A DNA stretch of 64,000 nt from Pseudevernia furfuracea (lineage: Eukaryota; Ascomycota; Lecanoromycetes; Lecanorales; Parmeliaceae), in assembly GCA_022315425.1 (NCBI GenBank), contig JAIUPT010000010.1, positions 372,001-436,000 on the forward strand, given 5' to 3'. A program made the translations under genes and the position numbers. Below, piece by piece: positions 47,479-60,161 of the stretch. Positions within the stretch are counted from its first letter, which is position 1; each line of letters opens with the position of its first letter. The notes below the pieces were generated by a model. It was not told the origin of the DNA and made no database searches. It worked only from the letters and a program-made list of their open reading frames with translations.

Positions 47479-50400
47479 ATGATCCCTAAGCTAGAGAACG
47501 CTGCCAAAAATCTTGTGACACCTTCCTGGAAACCTTCCACGGACACCTCTGTCAGTCCTACCACCTCAGACTTCACACCTGCTGATACCCCAACAAAATC
47601 CTCAAGTTCGAACCACCAAAGTACTGAAGATCTCGACGCTACAAAGATGGAGGAAACCACAGGGTGTCCCACCTCCAAGCAAGGAGACAAAGCGCCGGAG
47701 TCTGAAGACTTAAAGGCCGAGAAAGACGCAAGCCTACCTAGGCCCGAGGGCCCATCTACATCGAAAGAATCGATGTCTACAAACCCCAAAGCCAAGAGGG
47801 CTACTTGCAAAAAGCATGCCAAGGATTCCAAGAAGAAGACCAAGAAGCGTTCGAAGGCTGTGGAGCCCGACAGCAGTAGCGATAGCGACGATTCATCTTC
47901 TGATAGTTCCAGCTCCAGCAGCTCTTCCGACTCTTCCGACTCATCGTCAGAGGAGGATGAGGCGGCCAAGAAGAAACGAAAGAGCAAGGCCAAAAAGGCG
48001 AAGAAACTGAAGGCGAAGAAGAGGGCCAAGGCTAAGGCGAAAGCAGAGGAGACCGACTCAGACTCAGATGATGAGTCAAGTTCGTCAGAAGAGGAAAAGA
48101 AAAAGAACAAGAGGAAAAAGCAGCTGAAAAGGAAGAAGCGGGCCAAGAAGAGCAGGGAGGTGGAAGAAGACGATGACGAGGAGGAGGATGATGATGATGA
48201 AGACGGAGATGCTGCGATTAACAGACAAAAATTGGCTCAGCTGCAAGCTATGAGTCTCAAACGAGTGGGGAGGGGACGCGTGGGAAGAGGAAGCATCGGA
48301 GAGACCGTGAGCATTAGTGGTGAATTAGGGAAGACAAGTGCTAAGGCGAAGGCAAAGCCAGGAAAAAGGTCAGTTTTTCGCGATCTACCCGACATCAAGT
48401 CCCCGAAAAGCGGAAGTGCAGCTTTGGTCCCTTGCAAATTCAGTCACAGGGAGGGTATTCGTCCCAAGAATGCGGAGAGGTTTGCGCCGATCATCGAGAC
48501 ACTCCTGTAGAGACCATTGCTAGTTGCACCTTCCTATTTCCTGGTCGTTGAGTGCCTACACTCTTTTCCGTACTGATAGATGATAGGGGCTCCAAAGTTG
48601 ACTTCGTCCGCGTCGACCGAATATGGGATAGCAACCGACACAACTATGTTCTCAAAGGCACAGCGGAGGATCCAGACCTTGGAGAGTATGACCAGTTCGC
48701 TTTCCATGTCCGTCGTATCTTTGACTGGGAGAACAAGTACATCAACACAGTTCTTGACATTAAGAGCAAAGCGCTTAAAGAGGCCCTGAAAGATGTCATG
48801 GACGAAGTCAAGGGTGTATCTTTCGCGGAGGAGACGCCTGTGATCGACCCTAACATGATCTTTCTGTACCTTGAGGAGATCCGCACTCACATGAAGAAGC
48901 TCAAAAAGAAAAGCAAGACGGAAACCAAGAAAGAAAAGAAAAACAAAAAGACGTTCTCAGCTACTACCAAGACTAAGCACTTGAAAGTCCTGATCAAATA
49001 CCTTGACAAGGATTATGCAGAGACCAAGAAGACTCTCTACCCCTTGTTAGAAAACAACACCATCACCTTCGATCTTCTATGGGCACTGTTCAAGAGTAAC
49101 GAAATCGCCTACTGTCCAACGTATGGCAATCCAGATGAGCCTAGAGCTTTCAAGATTGAGTATGCACATTTAGTAAGGATCCTCGGTCGTGCTTACCGGG
49201 GAAATATGCTGACTGTCAATCAAGCATTCTTCCTACGTGAAAGGTAAGTACTACAATGTTGAAGGACGCTACTTGGAATACGATGGCAAGACCTTCGGCA
49301 TGGGCTCGATGGAGATTGAGGTTGAGGAATTCAAAGGCCCTCGCAAGATTTCCAACCTTGCCTGTTTCCCACTCAAGTACTACAAAGATGCCAATACCAT
49401 GAGAAAACAGTTGATAGAACGAGGGAAGAAGTTTGTCAGCCTCAAGGGTATGCAGTACAAGTTCCACAAGGGCATGGCGTTTTACAAGAAGAAGAGGCAA
49501 TACATCAAAGTCAACATCAATGGCAGGATTATGGTAGACCCAGCCATCCATCGAAGAATAAATCCCAACTACCCTATTTCCACTGTTAAGGCTGGGGACC
49601 CTGATGTCCTCGATGATCCTGATGACGAACTCAGCGATGCAGGCAGCTGCGCTGATTGCCAACAAAGCTCCTCGGACGAAGAAGGGACTGGTCAACAGCC
49701 TGGGGATCAGTTCGGCGAGACAGACCAGCCGGTCACTAAGTACAAACTGATCAAGGATGAGGACGACAAATACATGGTCGTGGAAGTTGAGGTGGATGTC
49801 GAGGGCAATGAGTTGCGAAACGAGGATATTGAAGAGATCCCCGGTCAAGAAGCCACGATAGAGCGCGATTTCACGGAGGAGGAATTTCTCATCGCTAGCC
49901 CTGTCGTTCTCGGTTTCGCGTTTAGCGAAAAGCTCTGGCTTGAGTTTTCTGTCTCGGGTATCAACGAGATCGACTGGAATGAAGGCGCTTTCGACTCGCT
50001 CGTGCTGCCAGACAACCAGAAGGCCATTGTTAAAGCTCTGGTGGAGTCTCATACCTTCGAAGCGAGCCGGAACATCGATGATGTGATTCAAGGTATGTTG
50101 TCTTCTCTAGGGCCAGTGTATCGTATGGGCAATAATCTGACCTCGTACTTAGGGAAGGGTCGGGGTCTCGTCGCTGTGCTGCACGGTCCCCCGGGCACGG
50201 GCAAAACCCTCACGGCAGAAGGTATTGCTGAGCTACTAAAACGACCGCTTTACATGGTTTCTACTGGAGAGCTGGGTACTAGGCCTGATCAATTAGAGAT
50301 CGAGCTCAATAAGATCCTTGATGTCGCTCACTCCTGGGGCGCGGTTTTGCTGCTAGATGAGGCAGATGTGTTCTTAGGTATGCTCAAATGACCTGAAATT

Positions 50401-50943
50401 TGGCAAAAAATACTTACACAGTATTACAGAGGCTCGCCAGCCCCAAGACGTTACCCGCAACGCCCTCGTCAGCATTTTCCTTCGTCTCCTGGAATACTTC
50501 CAGGGCATCCTCTTCTTGACCACCAACCGCGTCGAAACCTTCGATCCTGCCTTCCAATCCCGCATCCACGTTGCTCTCCGCTATGGCGAACTTAATACCC
50601 AGGCCAAGAACAGCGTGTGGAAAACTTTCCTCGGCAAGGTCAAGGCTATTGGTGGCGGCGTTGAGGTTGATGAGTTCTCCAACGATGATTATGATAGACT
50701 TGCTAGGCGCAATCTTAACGGTCGACAGGTATGTCTCGTATGCCCTCATAAGTCTCTAGGTGTGTGGCTAACGTGCTGTAATAGATCAAGAATGCAGTAC
50801 GCACAGCTCAAGCCCTCGCAGTCAACGAGAAGAGACCACTCGGTATGGAACACATCATCAAGGTGCTTGATGTTGCGGAGACCTTTGAGAGGGATCTGAA
50901 GGGTGGACCGGGCTATGTAGAGGCGATGAGGAGTTATCACTAA
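47479..50943 (+). CDS. DUF7025-type AAA ATPase with long charged N-terminus
   Basis: A 1054-residue fungal AAA+ ATPase in six exons: 47479-48506, 48587-49172, 49225-50092, 50153-50377, 50430-50728 and 50785-50943. All five introns (52-80 bp) have GT-AG ends and fit conserved joins such as DVIQ|GKGRGLVAVL, VFL|EARQPQ and NGRQ|IKNAVR. Residues 1-280 are a disordered Ser/Lys/Glu/Asp tract (SSSSSSDSSDSS, KKKRKSKAKKAKK, EEDDDEEEDDDDED). The DUF7025-like region (VDFVRVDRIWDS, YAFH-type VRRIFDWENKY, MVDPAIHRRINPNYP) follows. The ATPase core has Walker A GPPGTGKT (about 839), Walker B LLLDEADVF (about 893) and sensor FLTTNR. It ends with the helical lid (IKNAVRTAQALAVNEKRPL). Cellular function is unknown for this fungal family. 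Confidence 0.9.
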
Positions 50944-53900
50944 CAGGAGAGAATATTGAGAAAAATGTTCGCAGATAAAGATGAATATAGAGGAGTGGAT
51001 GTCACAGTTTCTTCGAAGCTATCACATGCATCACGGTTCAACAACGGCGCTGGGATGCATGTGCCTGGAGCGGTATTTAGCGTGCGGTCAGTAGTTGGTA
51101 TTAGAAGTTTGCTCTCTCTCTTCAACCTAGGCTATTTATTTTTTCTGCAAAAGTAAGTGGGAGTCATTGAAAACGGCAAACACAGACCACTCGTTTTCCA
51201 AGAACCCAGCCCCAGCATCAACCCCAACGTTTGCTTTGGATATCTACCTAAATTGTTGTGAAGCAAGAGTGCCAATATTGTCCCCGAACTAACACCTACT
51301 CCAATGAGCAGCCTGCTCTAACGCAATCTTCATGCTTATCTATCCCACCTCATTTCTTCAGATTGTATTCATAAGAAACTATTCACAGCTCGTTGCCACA
51401 TATGGATTGACACACATGGAGACAAATGTGTCACTATGATGTCCTAAAAACCTTCTTCCAAAAGTTAGACCCCCATCGCTTCTTTTACAACGTGCAATCC
51501 CTTCCACTTCCTGTACTGTTCAACAACAGCGTGAAAGGTGTGCATGAAGGAGACTGGAGACGAACTAATCCAGCGTAGATGCCTTTGAAAAGCTCAAACT
51601 GCCGCCATCTGGCGCTTAGTTGGCCTACCATTTCGCTAAAATACCGTATGCCCATACCTACGCCGAGCCAGCGGTAGAACAACGGCCAATCAATACCATA
51701 ATGGAGAAGAGATGACAAAGCGAATGCGGACAACTTCGCACGATTCAGGTTTCAAAGCATTGCCCAAGATGCTTAGCATTATAGATGCGGCTTCGCTTAT
51801 CGAAAGTGATCGTAATTCAAGGGAAAGGTCAGCGAGGGGAGGGCGAGCAAGGGTGAGCTAGAGCATTTGTTGAAACATTCAGGAATGAAGGTTCCCCCTG
51901 AAGCGTACCCTAGTTATCACACAATGCGTGGTTGGCCGTGTACTGCCAGAGAAGGCTGGGAACCAACAATAATGTTTTCAATGGCATTATTATCTTTGAG
52001 CGACTTATCAGATCAGAGTTCCTTCACTCGTTTATCAGGCCTAGTCTCTTTTGCGTATGTCGGATACGTCGGATTACCAACGCTGACGTACCCTACCAGG
52101 GAAGCTGAACTCCCTGCTATGGTGTCGTGGCCGTCGCGGATAATGGTGCAACAGCGCTGAACCGCAAGCTGATGTCAAACCCGCGGGGGTCGTAATTCTA
52201 TACTAATTGCCCCGCTCTGCTGAAACTCCCATTGCAGGCTCTATGAAATTACTTTGCTCTTCGATCGGCGCAGGGAAAAGGGTGGGAGGTCGATTTCCTC
52301 GATGCAGGCTAGCCGGTGGAAGGATGAACATGTGAACGACGGCGGGAAATGGAAGCCAAAGGAAACAAAAGCGGGCGACGGCGAGGAAGTTTTAGATTTC
52401 GATTGTGGATATCTCAGAGAAGCAACTAGGTATCGGACGAGGCGTTGAAGACGGCCACATGTAAAAACTCGGTATTGAACCCGCCACTGTCGAACGCAAG
52501 GTCTGGTTTACTGTGCAAGGCTCGGGAGTTGGTATATGCGGTCGAGAGATGCACAGATGTAATCATCCCAGATTTCTTAGCCACTATACCCTTACATGGA
52601 TACCCAATAACAGTTGGATTGGCCGCAAACTTTTACACACTTATTGCTCGGTTCTGCGGCTTTTATGTCGGAACTAGTATGCGACTGGGGCTTTTGGAAT
52701 CCACTCTATGATGAATCCGCTGAATGTTTGTCGTAATAATAGCATCAATTCTCTGGCACTTGGATGCTTGCTCGGATGAAACTCGCTAGTAAAGTTGCAC
52801 AATTTCCATCAGATAAGTGCATGATCCCGCTCGTTTCGGAGATTGACAACGCCACTTGAAGATCTAGTTGCATGTGTTCGCTCCCACTATATCGTGTTGT
52901 CCGTGGGTGCAGACTGGAGCGGACATGGTTGCATAGCAACCACCCAGCAGCTTTTGATTAGATCATTCTCGGACCCCCGCATTTCAGAAAGTCTTGAGTA
53001 TATGGGATTATGTCCAGACCGGCGCGGATTCCACTGCATACAACATATTGCCGCTGTAGAATTCGGTGACTACCTTTAAATTGCCATTTTGAGCCAAGGC
53101 CAGCCGTCATGGCAAATTGATGGTTCCCAGTTCCACGAAGCTCTGGACCTGAGCAGCGTGAATCGTGGGGATTCGGGGCCGAAGAAACAGAAAACTGGTT
53201 TTCTTCTCTAGATAACAGAAGTCCAGTCGGGAGAAACCGGCGTATCGTGACGCTACATTGGTCCTGCGGGTTCGCGTTATGCTCGGTTTTCTTCGTTCTC
53301 GGGTGTTGAATCGAGGCGCTAGTGCAGCAAACACTGTGATCTTTTCGGCTTTACTCCGTAGAAGCTGCAAAAAGGATGTCAAAGCTTGGCATCGCCAAAT
53401 ATTCCGGTCACCGACCTAAACTGTCCTTCTTCTTTTACATCACTCGCATACCACTGAATCCTACTCTGACAGTAGGCTTAGGCAAGGTACTATGGCTTTG
53501 AATACTTGCTTTGCTCTTCTTGAGTTAGGAAAGGCATTCTACTAGCGGAATTTACCTGAGAAAGAGCAGTCTAATGCAGGCCTCCTTGAGTTGGCAAAGG
53601 CATTCTTTTGGGGAGTGGGGGAAACCAGCCGAAATGGAGCATATCCTTTCGCCTATCTTGACTTCTCAAGTCAAGAAAGATGCCAAGCCTTGACATTCGT
53701 TTTGCAACGCTTAATTCGACTTGCGTGTATCATATTTAATATTAGCGTAACACGATCTGGATACGCTGACAACTGGCGATACCAGGTTTGGCTACGACGT
53801 GGTATCTGTTTGTTCTGTTATAGCCATCCGAGGTTCTGAAGAAAAAAAAGGTATATCATGTCTGCCATGTCCATCAACTATTTACTTATCTTATCTTGCA

Positions 53901-54324
53901 ATCTTTCTAAGGTATCATGACTAAGTCAGAAATTAATAGCGCCATCCGAAGATAATGTGCAGAGTGGTAACCGAAATCCTTCACTTTCGTCCGCGAGAGG
54001 GATCTTGCTCTATCCGTGCGCTCGGTATGGTTCGGTGGCGGTCGCCGATCAATCGTTGCTGACGGCACACTGTGAACGGCCTCGGGTCTAAATCCCGAAC
54101 AGAGTGACAATCCAAGCATGCTTTCTCAGAAAATCTCTGTTCACTCTAGCTTCTCACCGGATGAACACGACGACTCTCGATAAACACTTTTGCATTCACC
54201 ATGACCTTCCTAATTCAGTAGAATGGCCCAGGCAACTCCCAATCTCCCCCACACGCTCGGGCTCCTCGTCTCTTGATCAAGCTCAAATTATGATGCAACA
54301 AAAGCCGGAGTCCTTAGGCACTGG
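50944..54324. other. Intergenic, no recognised gene
   Basis: About 3.4 kb with short frames only. An imperfect 22-bp direct repeat (CTTGAGTTRGSAAAGGCATTC) occurs at about 53519-53540 and 53585-53606. No transposon ends or domains were identified. Confidence 0.4.
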
Positions 54325-54333
54325 TATATATAA
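54325..54333 (+). promoter_or_regulatory. TATA-like box
   Basis: TATATATAA, 192 bp upstream of the ATG at 54525, followed by a CT-rich leader typical of fungal promoters. Confidence 0.4.
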
Positions 54334-54524
54334 TCCCGCTCCTCGTCTCTCCCTCTTCCTCTCCTCTCTATCTCCCATCCGCGCAAGAGACGAAGCCGCT
54401 GGAGAACATTTTATATCACAACAGCCCCTCCGCGGATACCTGAACAGGGACGACTCTAAGTCCTTTCTCTTCCTCATTATCCCTCCCGCAGGACTGCCAA
54501 CACATAGAACTACCAATTTTCAAC

Positions 54525-54785
54525 ATGCCTACATCTTATTAAACTCCCCATTTCGTCAATAATTCCCGCGATGTACCCCCAGGGATAACTCGGAAGGATA
54601 TTGACAAAATTTTCGACATTTTCAGGGATTCAGCCGATGAGTGGCATGTGAAGCAGCAGCGCGTGGTGACTGAGAGGGAGGGGGGGAAGAAGGCAAAGAA
54701 TGCGGAAGGGGAGAAGGACGCGAAGGATGGTTTCAAGAAGACGGAGAAAAGCGAGGAGAAGCTGGGCAGCGGGAAGAAGAAGTAA
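54525..54785 (+). pseudogene. Small charged protein gene with an early in-frame stop
   Basis: From ATG 54525 (context TTCAACATGCC) the frame reads MPTSY, a TAA at 54540-54542, and then stays open to TAA 54783-54785. The downstream part looks coding: NNSRDVPPGITRKDIDKIFD, DSADEWHVKQQRVVTE, and a Lys/Glu/Ala-rich tail ending KKTEKSEEKLGSGKKK. CAA-to-TAA would explain the stop. A TATA-like box and CT-rich leader precede it. It could be a recently broken gene, a sequencing artefact, or one using an unseen splice. Its Met-Pro start and charged body recall the genes further right. No family recognised. Confidence 0.4.
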
Positions 54786-56600
54786 TCAGCACGTTTCCGA
54801 AGAGTTTCATCGTTGCTGAGGATTCACGACATATCATATAGCACGAGATGTGATGATGCGGCAATGAGTTTGCAGTTCCTGGAGTTTCTGGAGTTTGCGA
54901 CTAGTGCTTGCAATGAATAATCACAGATGGCTTCTATTCCAAATTATTCTCACTTCTAGACCATTTATCTGCATTTACTAACGCAAATTGGGTGATGAAT
55001 CCCAGCTACATAGACCTCACTTCCGCACTACTTCCTCTCTCATTGTGGTCTCGTTACTACCATATGCATCCCTCCTTTCAACCAATGCTTCCCATGGTCG
55101 CTTTGTCTGCAACAGAAACAATCACCTGCGCATATACATAGCGGCGAACGAACGAAGTTGCAGAGTCTGAATGCATATTATGCAAGTTAGGAGGTTTCAT
55201 TCCACTCTCTATGCCTCTGCGCTTGCTTTATAAGCCCGCTGTCTTTGCAGATTGTATATACGGTCCTCATTGTTTCCTAGCAACCATGCTTTGATTATAT
55301 CGAGTCTATTTGCGTTGTGGTGATCTTCTCTATATTTCATAAATATACGAGCACTTCTGCATTACCGATTGTGCGCCTTTTACGACATATCAGGTCCCAA
55401 CAGTGGGACTTTAGGTGACTAGGTCTCATACCGGATCCAAAGCGGGATATGACGTGGCATAATTCATGAGTACTAAGAGACACGTGTCCACGACAAGTAG
55501 CATAGTCACCAGCCCTTGTCCAGCGTATAGCTCTTCATTCAATTTGGTCTCTTTCATAGCCATAGCATTCTTTTGTGCCCGACTCAAAGGGCATACAGGT
55601 CAAGTCACTATGTTGTCAGCCTTTATTAGAACTGAACCAGACACCGAAACGCTACTACGGCAATGTAAGCGTCAACATCGCAGACACACCGAGCGAGCTG
55701 GTTGATTCACGAGATTTGTTGGACAGACTCCAAAACACATAGTGCTTCGGTAGAAAAAAAAGGTACACTGCCACGTTCAAAGTCCATGGCCACGTCACGG
55801 TGTTTGCAAGCTGGTACTACTTCCCTTTTTTTCCTATAGGCTTCTTGGGTTTCGATGAGGTCGGCGAGGATAAGAAGAAGACGACGGGTGGTCAGTACGC
55901 CCAGCAGGGCATACGGTCGCTTCAAGGCACGTGTCCAATGACAACGTTTTTCAATCAAAAATCTCCGAAGCATAGGGCCACTGCGTTTGATGACCTGCGA
56001 GTCACATATTCAACGCATTTGGAGGATTAGACTTCAAGACCCACGGCTGACGCATCTTTCGTATCTCCAGGACCAGCGCTGATGCTGGCGATTTTCGCTA
56101 GAGACATTCCCTACGAGGACTTCGATTGGGGTTTAGGATTAATTTCAACGCTGAGGTAACGCGAATATGCCTGTTCAAGTCCTCTAGCCCCGGTATTGAG
56201 ACAGCCCGATAACATATACATATATTCAGCTCTTCTTGTGACCGTTCATGAAGATACGAGAACACTAGTCTATATTATGGATCACATCCAACTTTGGGGC
56301 TATGTGTCAGTCCTAACTGCAATGTCAATATTGTTGTTTTGGAAGTCATTTTTGGGCGCCTTTGTTGGAACCAATGGCGTAACAATATTGGCGTAACGAC
56401 AATGAAAAGCCTAGGTTACAATGAAAAGTACAACTCCTATCCTCCTTGTGGTTTCTTCTCTATTTAAATGTCATTCGCGGAAGGGACTAAGCTTTAGAAA
56501 TAATCTTTCGCCAGGATACTCCTCCAGCAACTCAGACATAATCATCCGTTCTCGCTCGGCATCCGGGTTATTATCCAGACAGCACCTACCAAATTTCATA
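54786..56600. other. Intergenic, no gene seen
   Basis: Short frames only. The frame containing the next gene is open from 56421, so up to 60 extra N-terminal codons are possible there. Confidence 0.45.
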
Positions 56601-57251
56601 ATGGCACCAAACAGCAACATCACTGACCTTGTCGAGCATATCCGTAGTCGTCTCCACGGCGATTTAAAGGACATAAAGCGTGACTTCAATCCCGACGATA
56701 AATCCAGCGATGCGCGTCTCCGCTTTGATGAGCTCGTCGAGCAAAACATCAAGAAGCATGGAGAGAAGGAAGTTGAGGAAATGCTGCAGTCATACTACGA
56801 CAAGGTCAAGGCTATCGAGCGCGAAGCCGAACTTCGTGTGTGGGAAATGATATATGGACCGAAACCCACCTTCGCGGCCAGGGCCTTCGATTGGGGTGAT
56901 CAGGAGGAGTACACTCATATGCGGGCGCAACGTGTGGAGGCCATTTATGCAAATGTTGATCATGCGAAAGAGGGAAATGGTGGAAAGAAGGAATTCGAGT
57001 CCAGGACGAATCGGACGCGGGGGCAGGAGCAGGATCGAGTGAAGGCGGGGGATCCGAGGCACGAGAAGAAACATTCTCACGGGAGACCCGACCAGGAGAC
57101 CCAAGAAGGCGGCCAAAGAGAACCTACCCGTGGATACGGGCCTCAAACCGAGTCACATCGGGGGGCTAAGACTCCAAAGCGGGGCCCACCAGCTCGCGGT
57201 GGAATGGAGGGTGCAGAGAGACAGTCCTATTTTGGCACGGAGGAGATATGA
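56601..57251 (+). CDS. Charged hypothetical protein, 216 residues
   Basis: Single exon from ATG 56601 (context TTCATAATGGCA). An in-frame ATG at 56421 would add 60 residues with a hydrophobic, Ser/Arg-rich lead that could be a targeting peptide, so the start is uncertain. Residues 1-110 form a helical, ordered part (NITDLVEHIRSRLHGDLKDI, KHGEKEVEEMLQSYYDKVKA, VWEMIYGPKP). The second half is Gly/Arg/Glu/Lys-rich and disordered, ending SYFGTEEI. No signal peptide, transmembrane segment or catalytic motif. Not recognised. It is the first of three similarly built plus-strand genes (56.6-61.3 kb), but it lacks the terminal GNPxxW found in the other two. Confidence 0.6.
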   Translation: MAPNSNITDLVEHIRSRLHGDLKDIKRDFNPDDKSSDARLRFDELVEQNIKKHGEKEVEEMLQSYYDKVKAIEREAELRVWEMIYGPKPTFAARAFDWGDQEEYTHMRAQRVEAIYANVDHAKEGNGGKKEFESRTNRTRGQEQDRVKAGDPRHEKKHSHGRPDQETQEGGQREPTRGYGPQTESHRGAKTPKRGPPARGGMEGAERQSYFGTEEI

Positions 57252-57967
57252 CGGTTTTATTCAGCGCCAGGTTGAAACAGAGTACCGATACGAGCCGTGG
57301 TCATGCGTAAAGGGGGTTGAAAGTAGCTAGAGCTTGCACTGTGTTAGAGACTGAGATTTAATAATACGCTAATTTTCCTGCACTAGACCATATCGGACTA
57401 TGTCTTTTTAAAACATCAGGGGGTACCTATGCTTTTGTTACTGTAACTCGAAGCTCCTGATCTTCACCGCATAATTTCATGTCACTGCCTGCAACGTTCT
57501 GTCTCTGTCATCAATTTTTACTATATATTGAGACTTTTCCAGTTCCCTCATTTTCGAAGTCTCGGTCGCTAATGAGATGTATTCTAGGTGCTGCATGTAC
57601 TGTATACGTTCTGTTGATTGGCATATTGCAAATAGTATGTTGATTTTGCCATATGCCTGACGATATCGCAACATCTGACATTCATACTTACTCCAACACA
57701 GGTTTTACTGCTGCTCAACACAATCTCTATCCAACACATTAAAGAACTAGGGAACACAGTCTCCATCCAACACATACAGGATTCGGCTAATATATGATCT
57801 ACATCCTTTTCTTTCTCTTGATTTTTTATATATCTATTCAATATTACACACATTACCTCCAAGCCTCTTATGCCAAAGACAGCGCATAGTACTTCGAAAT
57901 CCCTAGATCATTGGACATCAAAGGTCTTTTCACACAACCTCCTGCGGATTTTATCGCCACCTTCAAC
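57252..57967. other. Intergenic spacer in the charged-protein run
   Basis: 716 bp, no gene seen. A short duplication (CTCCATCCAACACA / CTATCCAACACA) lies at about 57724-57775. Confidence 0.5.
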
Positions 57968-59080
57968 ATGCCATGCTGGAACCCCTTCCAGTCATCTAAA
58001 ACCCCGGAAGAAAATCCCAATGGGATCATACGATCAACAACTCGTGCAATCGGAAAACGCCTCCTCAATGAGCCCAACCTCAGCCCCCGACGTTGTGAGA
58101 CCATAGAGGAAGAGTTGAGTTGGCGTATCGGGTTGATGCGACAGATATCGACTTGCGACCCACATGCCATCTTCCACTACAACTCCAAAGGTTTCAAATC
58201 CTTCACCTCTGAATATCGAGAAATACTACAACATGACCTGTCAAATCGGCATCAGTATGATCCAAGACCTGGGTCTAGGTTTCTCGACTACAATAGATCT
58301 GAGCTGGAGCGTGATGCTAAAGAAGCAGGATTAGTGCATAGTGCTATGAGTGAAGGTAGACGAGATCGGGAGGTTGATGAGCGACGAGAGGAAAACCGTC
58401 AGCGAATGCTCCGTGATCGCGAACGTCAGGAGAGGAAGGCGCGGGAACGAGAGGAGGAGGAGGAGGAGGAGGAGGAGGAGGAGGCATACGAGTATGCTCG
58501 AGAGTTGTGGGCTCGTGATGAGCGTGAGAGAAAATCCCGTGAGCGGGAAAATGAAAAACACGCTCGAAACGTGGACAAGCGGGCTCGAGAGGCGCGGGAA
58601 ACGGAAGCACGTGACCACCAACGACTCCGCGGTTCAAGACAAGGTCCGCCTGATGCTAGACGCCGAGATTTTGAAGCAGAGCATCGAGCGCAGCGAGGAT
58701 CCCGCCACAATAACCATGACGACAAGTTAGACAAGCACCAAACTCAGAAGTCTAGTCGTCCGGACTTGGAGCAAGGAAACCACAATAAACAAAAGTATGC
58801 TCCACCGCGGCAAGCGAAGGACTTGAACCGTCCACCCAATCATTCTCAAACAAAGACGGCTTCCCAGCAGACTGGCTCGGAACGCCCACCTAACAATTCT
58901 CAAACAAAGAAAGCTTCTCACCAGACTATTTCGAAGATTCCAAACGGTCGCACACAATCGCAGCCTCAGGAATTGCAAGCATCACGTTCTCCTGAGATCC
59001 CTGCGGGAACATCTTCCAAAGCAGGATCGACTCGGGCGGGAGAGTGGTCTCTTGTGGTTGGGAATCCGGAACTTTGGTGA
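57968..59080 (+). CDS. Arg/Glu-rich hypothetical protein with C-terminal GNPxLW
   Basis: Single exon, 370 residues, from ATG 57968 (TTCAACATGCC). An in-frame ATG at 57911 is less well placed. N-terminus MPCWNPFQSS. Residues 20-130 look ordered (RRCETIEEELSWRIGLMRQI, FHYNSKGFKSFTSEYREIL). From about 135 to 250 comes a long Arg/Glu helix, including an unbroken Glu run encoded by GAGGAG repeats at 58454-58488. Then a Gln/Asn/Ser/Lys-rich disordered part follows, holding an 18-residue tandem pair (RPPNHSQTKTASQQTGS / RPPNNSQTKKASHQTIS). The very end, GEWSLVVGNPELW, resembles the end of the gene at 60162-61304. No known domain. The ordered N-terminus, shared ends and intact length support a real gene. 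Confidence 0.65.
   Translation: MPCWNPFQSSKTPEENPNGIIRSTTRAIGKRLLNEPNLSPRRCETIEEELSWRIGLMRQISTCDPHAIFHYNSKGFKSFTSEYREILQHDLSNRHQYDPRPGSRFLDYNRSELERDAKEAGLVHSAMSEGRRDREVDERREENRQRMLRDRERQERKAREREEEEEEEEEEEAYEYARELWARDERERKSRERENEKHARNVDKRAREARETEARDHQRLRGSRQGPPDARRRDFEAEHRAQRGSRHNNHDDKLDKHQTQKSSRPDLEQGNHNKQKYAPPRQAKDLNRPPNHSQTKTASQQTGSERPPNNSQTKKASHQTISKIPNGRTQSQPQELQASRSPEIPAGTSSKAGSTRAGEWSLVVGNPELW
58821..58930. repeat. 54-bp tandem duplication in coding sequence
   Basis: Two copies of a 54-bp unit (CCACCYAAYMATTCTCAAAC start), in frame, encoding 18 residues each. Confidence 0.75.
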
Positions 59081-60161
59081 GAGGCATTGGGAGAGTTGTA
59101 GACGTTGGACTTGAGAGATACTCGGATTTCGCCAAAAGCCGTGGTTCAGCAGGGTAGAGACTCTAGGAACTTCTAGCATATTTCTGAGAAGCTAGAAGAC
59201 TTTGTCTAGATGCAAATTATTTCAAAATAAGGTTCCTAGCCTCCTCCCAGCCACCTGTTGAAACAACTCACCAAGCTTCTATGGGACATAAATACTGCTC
59301 CAGAGGAGCCCTGAGATAGAATAATTCAAGCATTCTACACATCACATACCTGAATTTTGACAAATTACACTCTTCTTGAGATGTCGTATCCCTTTCATCC
59401 CTGTTTTTCGGGTTTGATCATCTTTGTAGGCAGAAGTGTGGAGAGGCTACTTCCCGTTTCACACACTTCATAGGTGTCTAGTGAAACAAAATTTCTAAAT
59501 GTTCTTTGTTAATGATCCAGGCAATGGCTTATTGCGAACGAGCAACCCCTCCCCAGTGTTGATGTTGTCAGCATCGAAGGGACATGGTCAAGAGGGGCTA
59601 CGTACCGCTGCAAATCCTCCTCTCCAAAGCGGCATGCCTGCCGTTTACGCCTTTGTTAGGGCAAGTCACTGTCTGCGTCTTGTTTCACAAATGCAAAGTT
59701 CTGACACAATCTACTTGGTCTTTGCTGCTATTTTCCTGTTATGTGGGTCCTGCTTTAGAGAAATGAACCAATGTTTGCCCCCGCCTGAGATAATTTTCCT
59801 CATCGATTTCCCGGCAAGCCTATCTTCTGGCTGCGTGTTGTAGATTTTAGGACTATTTATCAATATATTATATACTGTGCTCGAAGATTCTTACCTGTTT
59901 TTGTCTGTCCTTATTCTCCCTCTTCAACACTAAGCAAAATTAGCACTGGAGGAGATAATTTCTCTGCCACGAACACAAATGGTCAACATCATGATTCATC
60001 GACACTTTGCACAATCGAGCAACATAATTAACCTTTCTGTTCTGTCATCTTCCCTCTTCTATCATTCTCTCTTCACATCGCCTCTTCGGTCGTACTCCAC
60101 AAAAAAAAGCCTACTCTCACACCCAAAGACTCAGCACAAGTTCTAAATCGATTCCGGAAAC
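59081..60161. other. Intergenic spacer in the charged-protein run
   Basis: About 1.1 kb. A plus-strand frame at 59499-59843 has no domain. The end is CT-rich (CTTCCCTCTTCTATC), a usual fungal leader before the next ATG. Confidence 0.5.

Noticed and set aside
47448..48146. 232-codon minus-strand frame rich in Ser, Phe and Leu
   Set aside because: It mirrors the Ser/Lys/Glu repeats of the AAA ATPase first exon; the hydrophobic look is an artefact of the reverse strand.
49216..50091. 291-codon minus-strand frame
   Set aside because: It is antisense to a conserved exon of the AAA ATPase, with no motif of its own.
58331..58734. Minus-strand frames rich in Leu, Pro or Ser
   Set aside because: They come from the reverse strand of the GAG repeat in the 57968-59080 gene.
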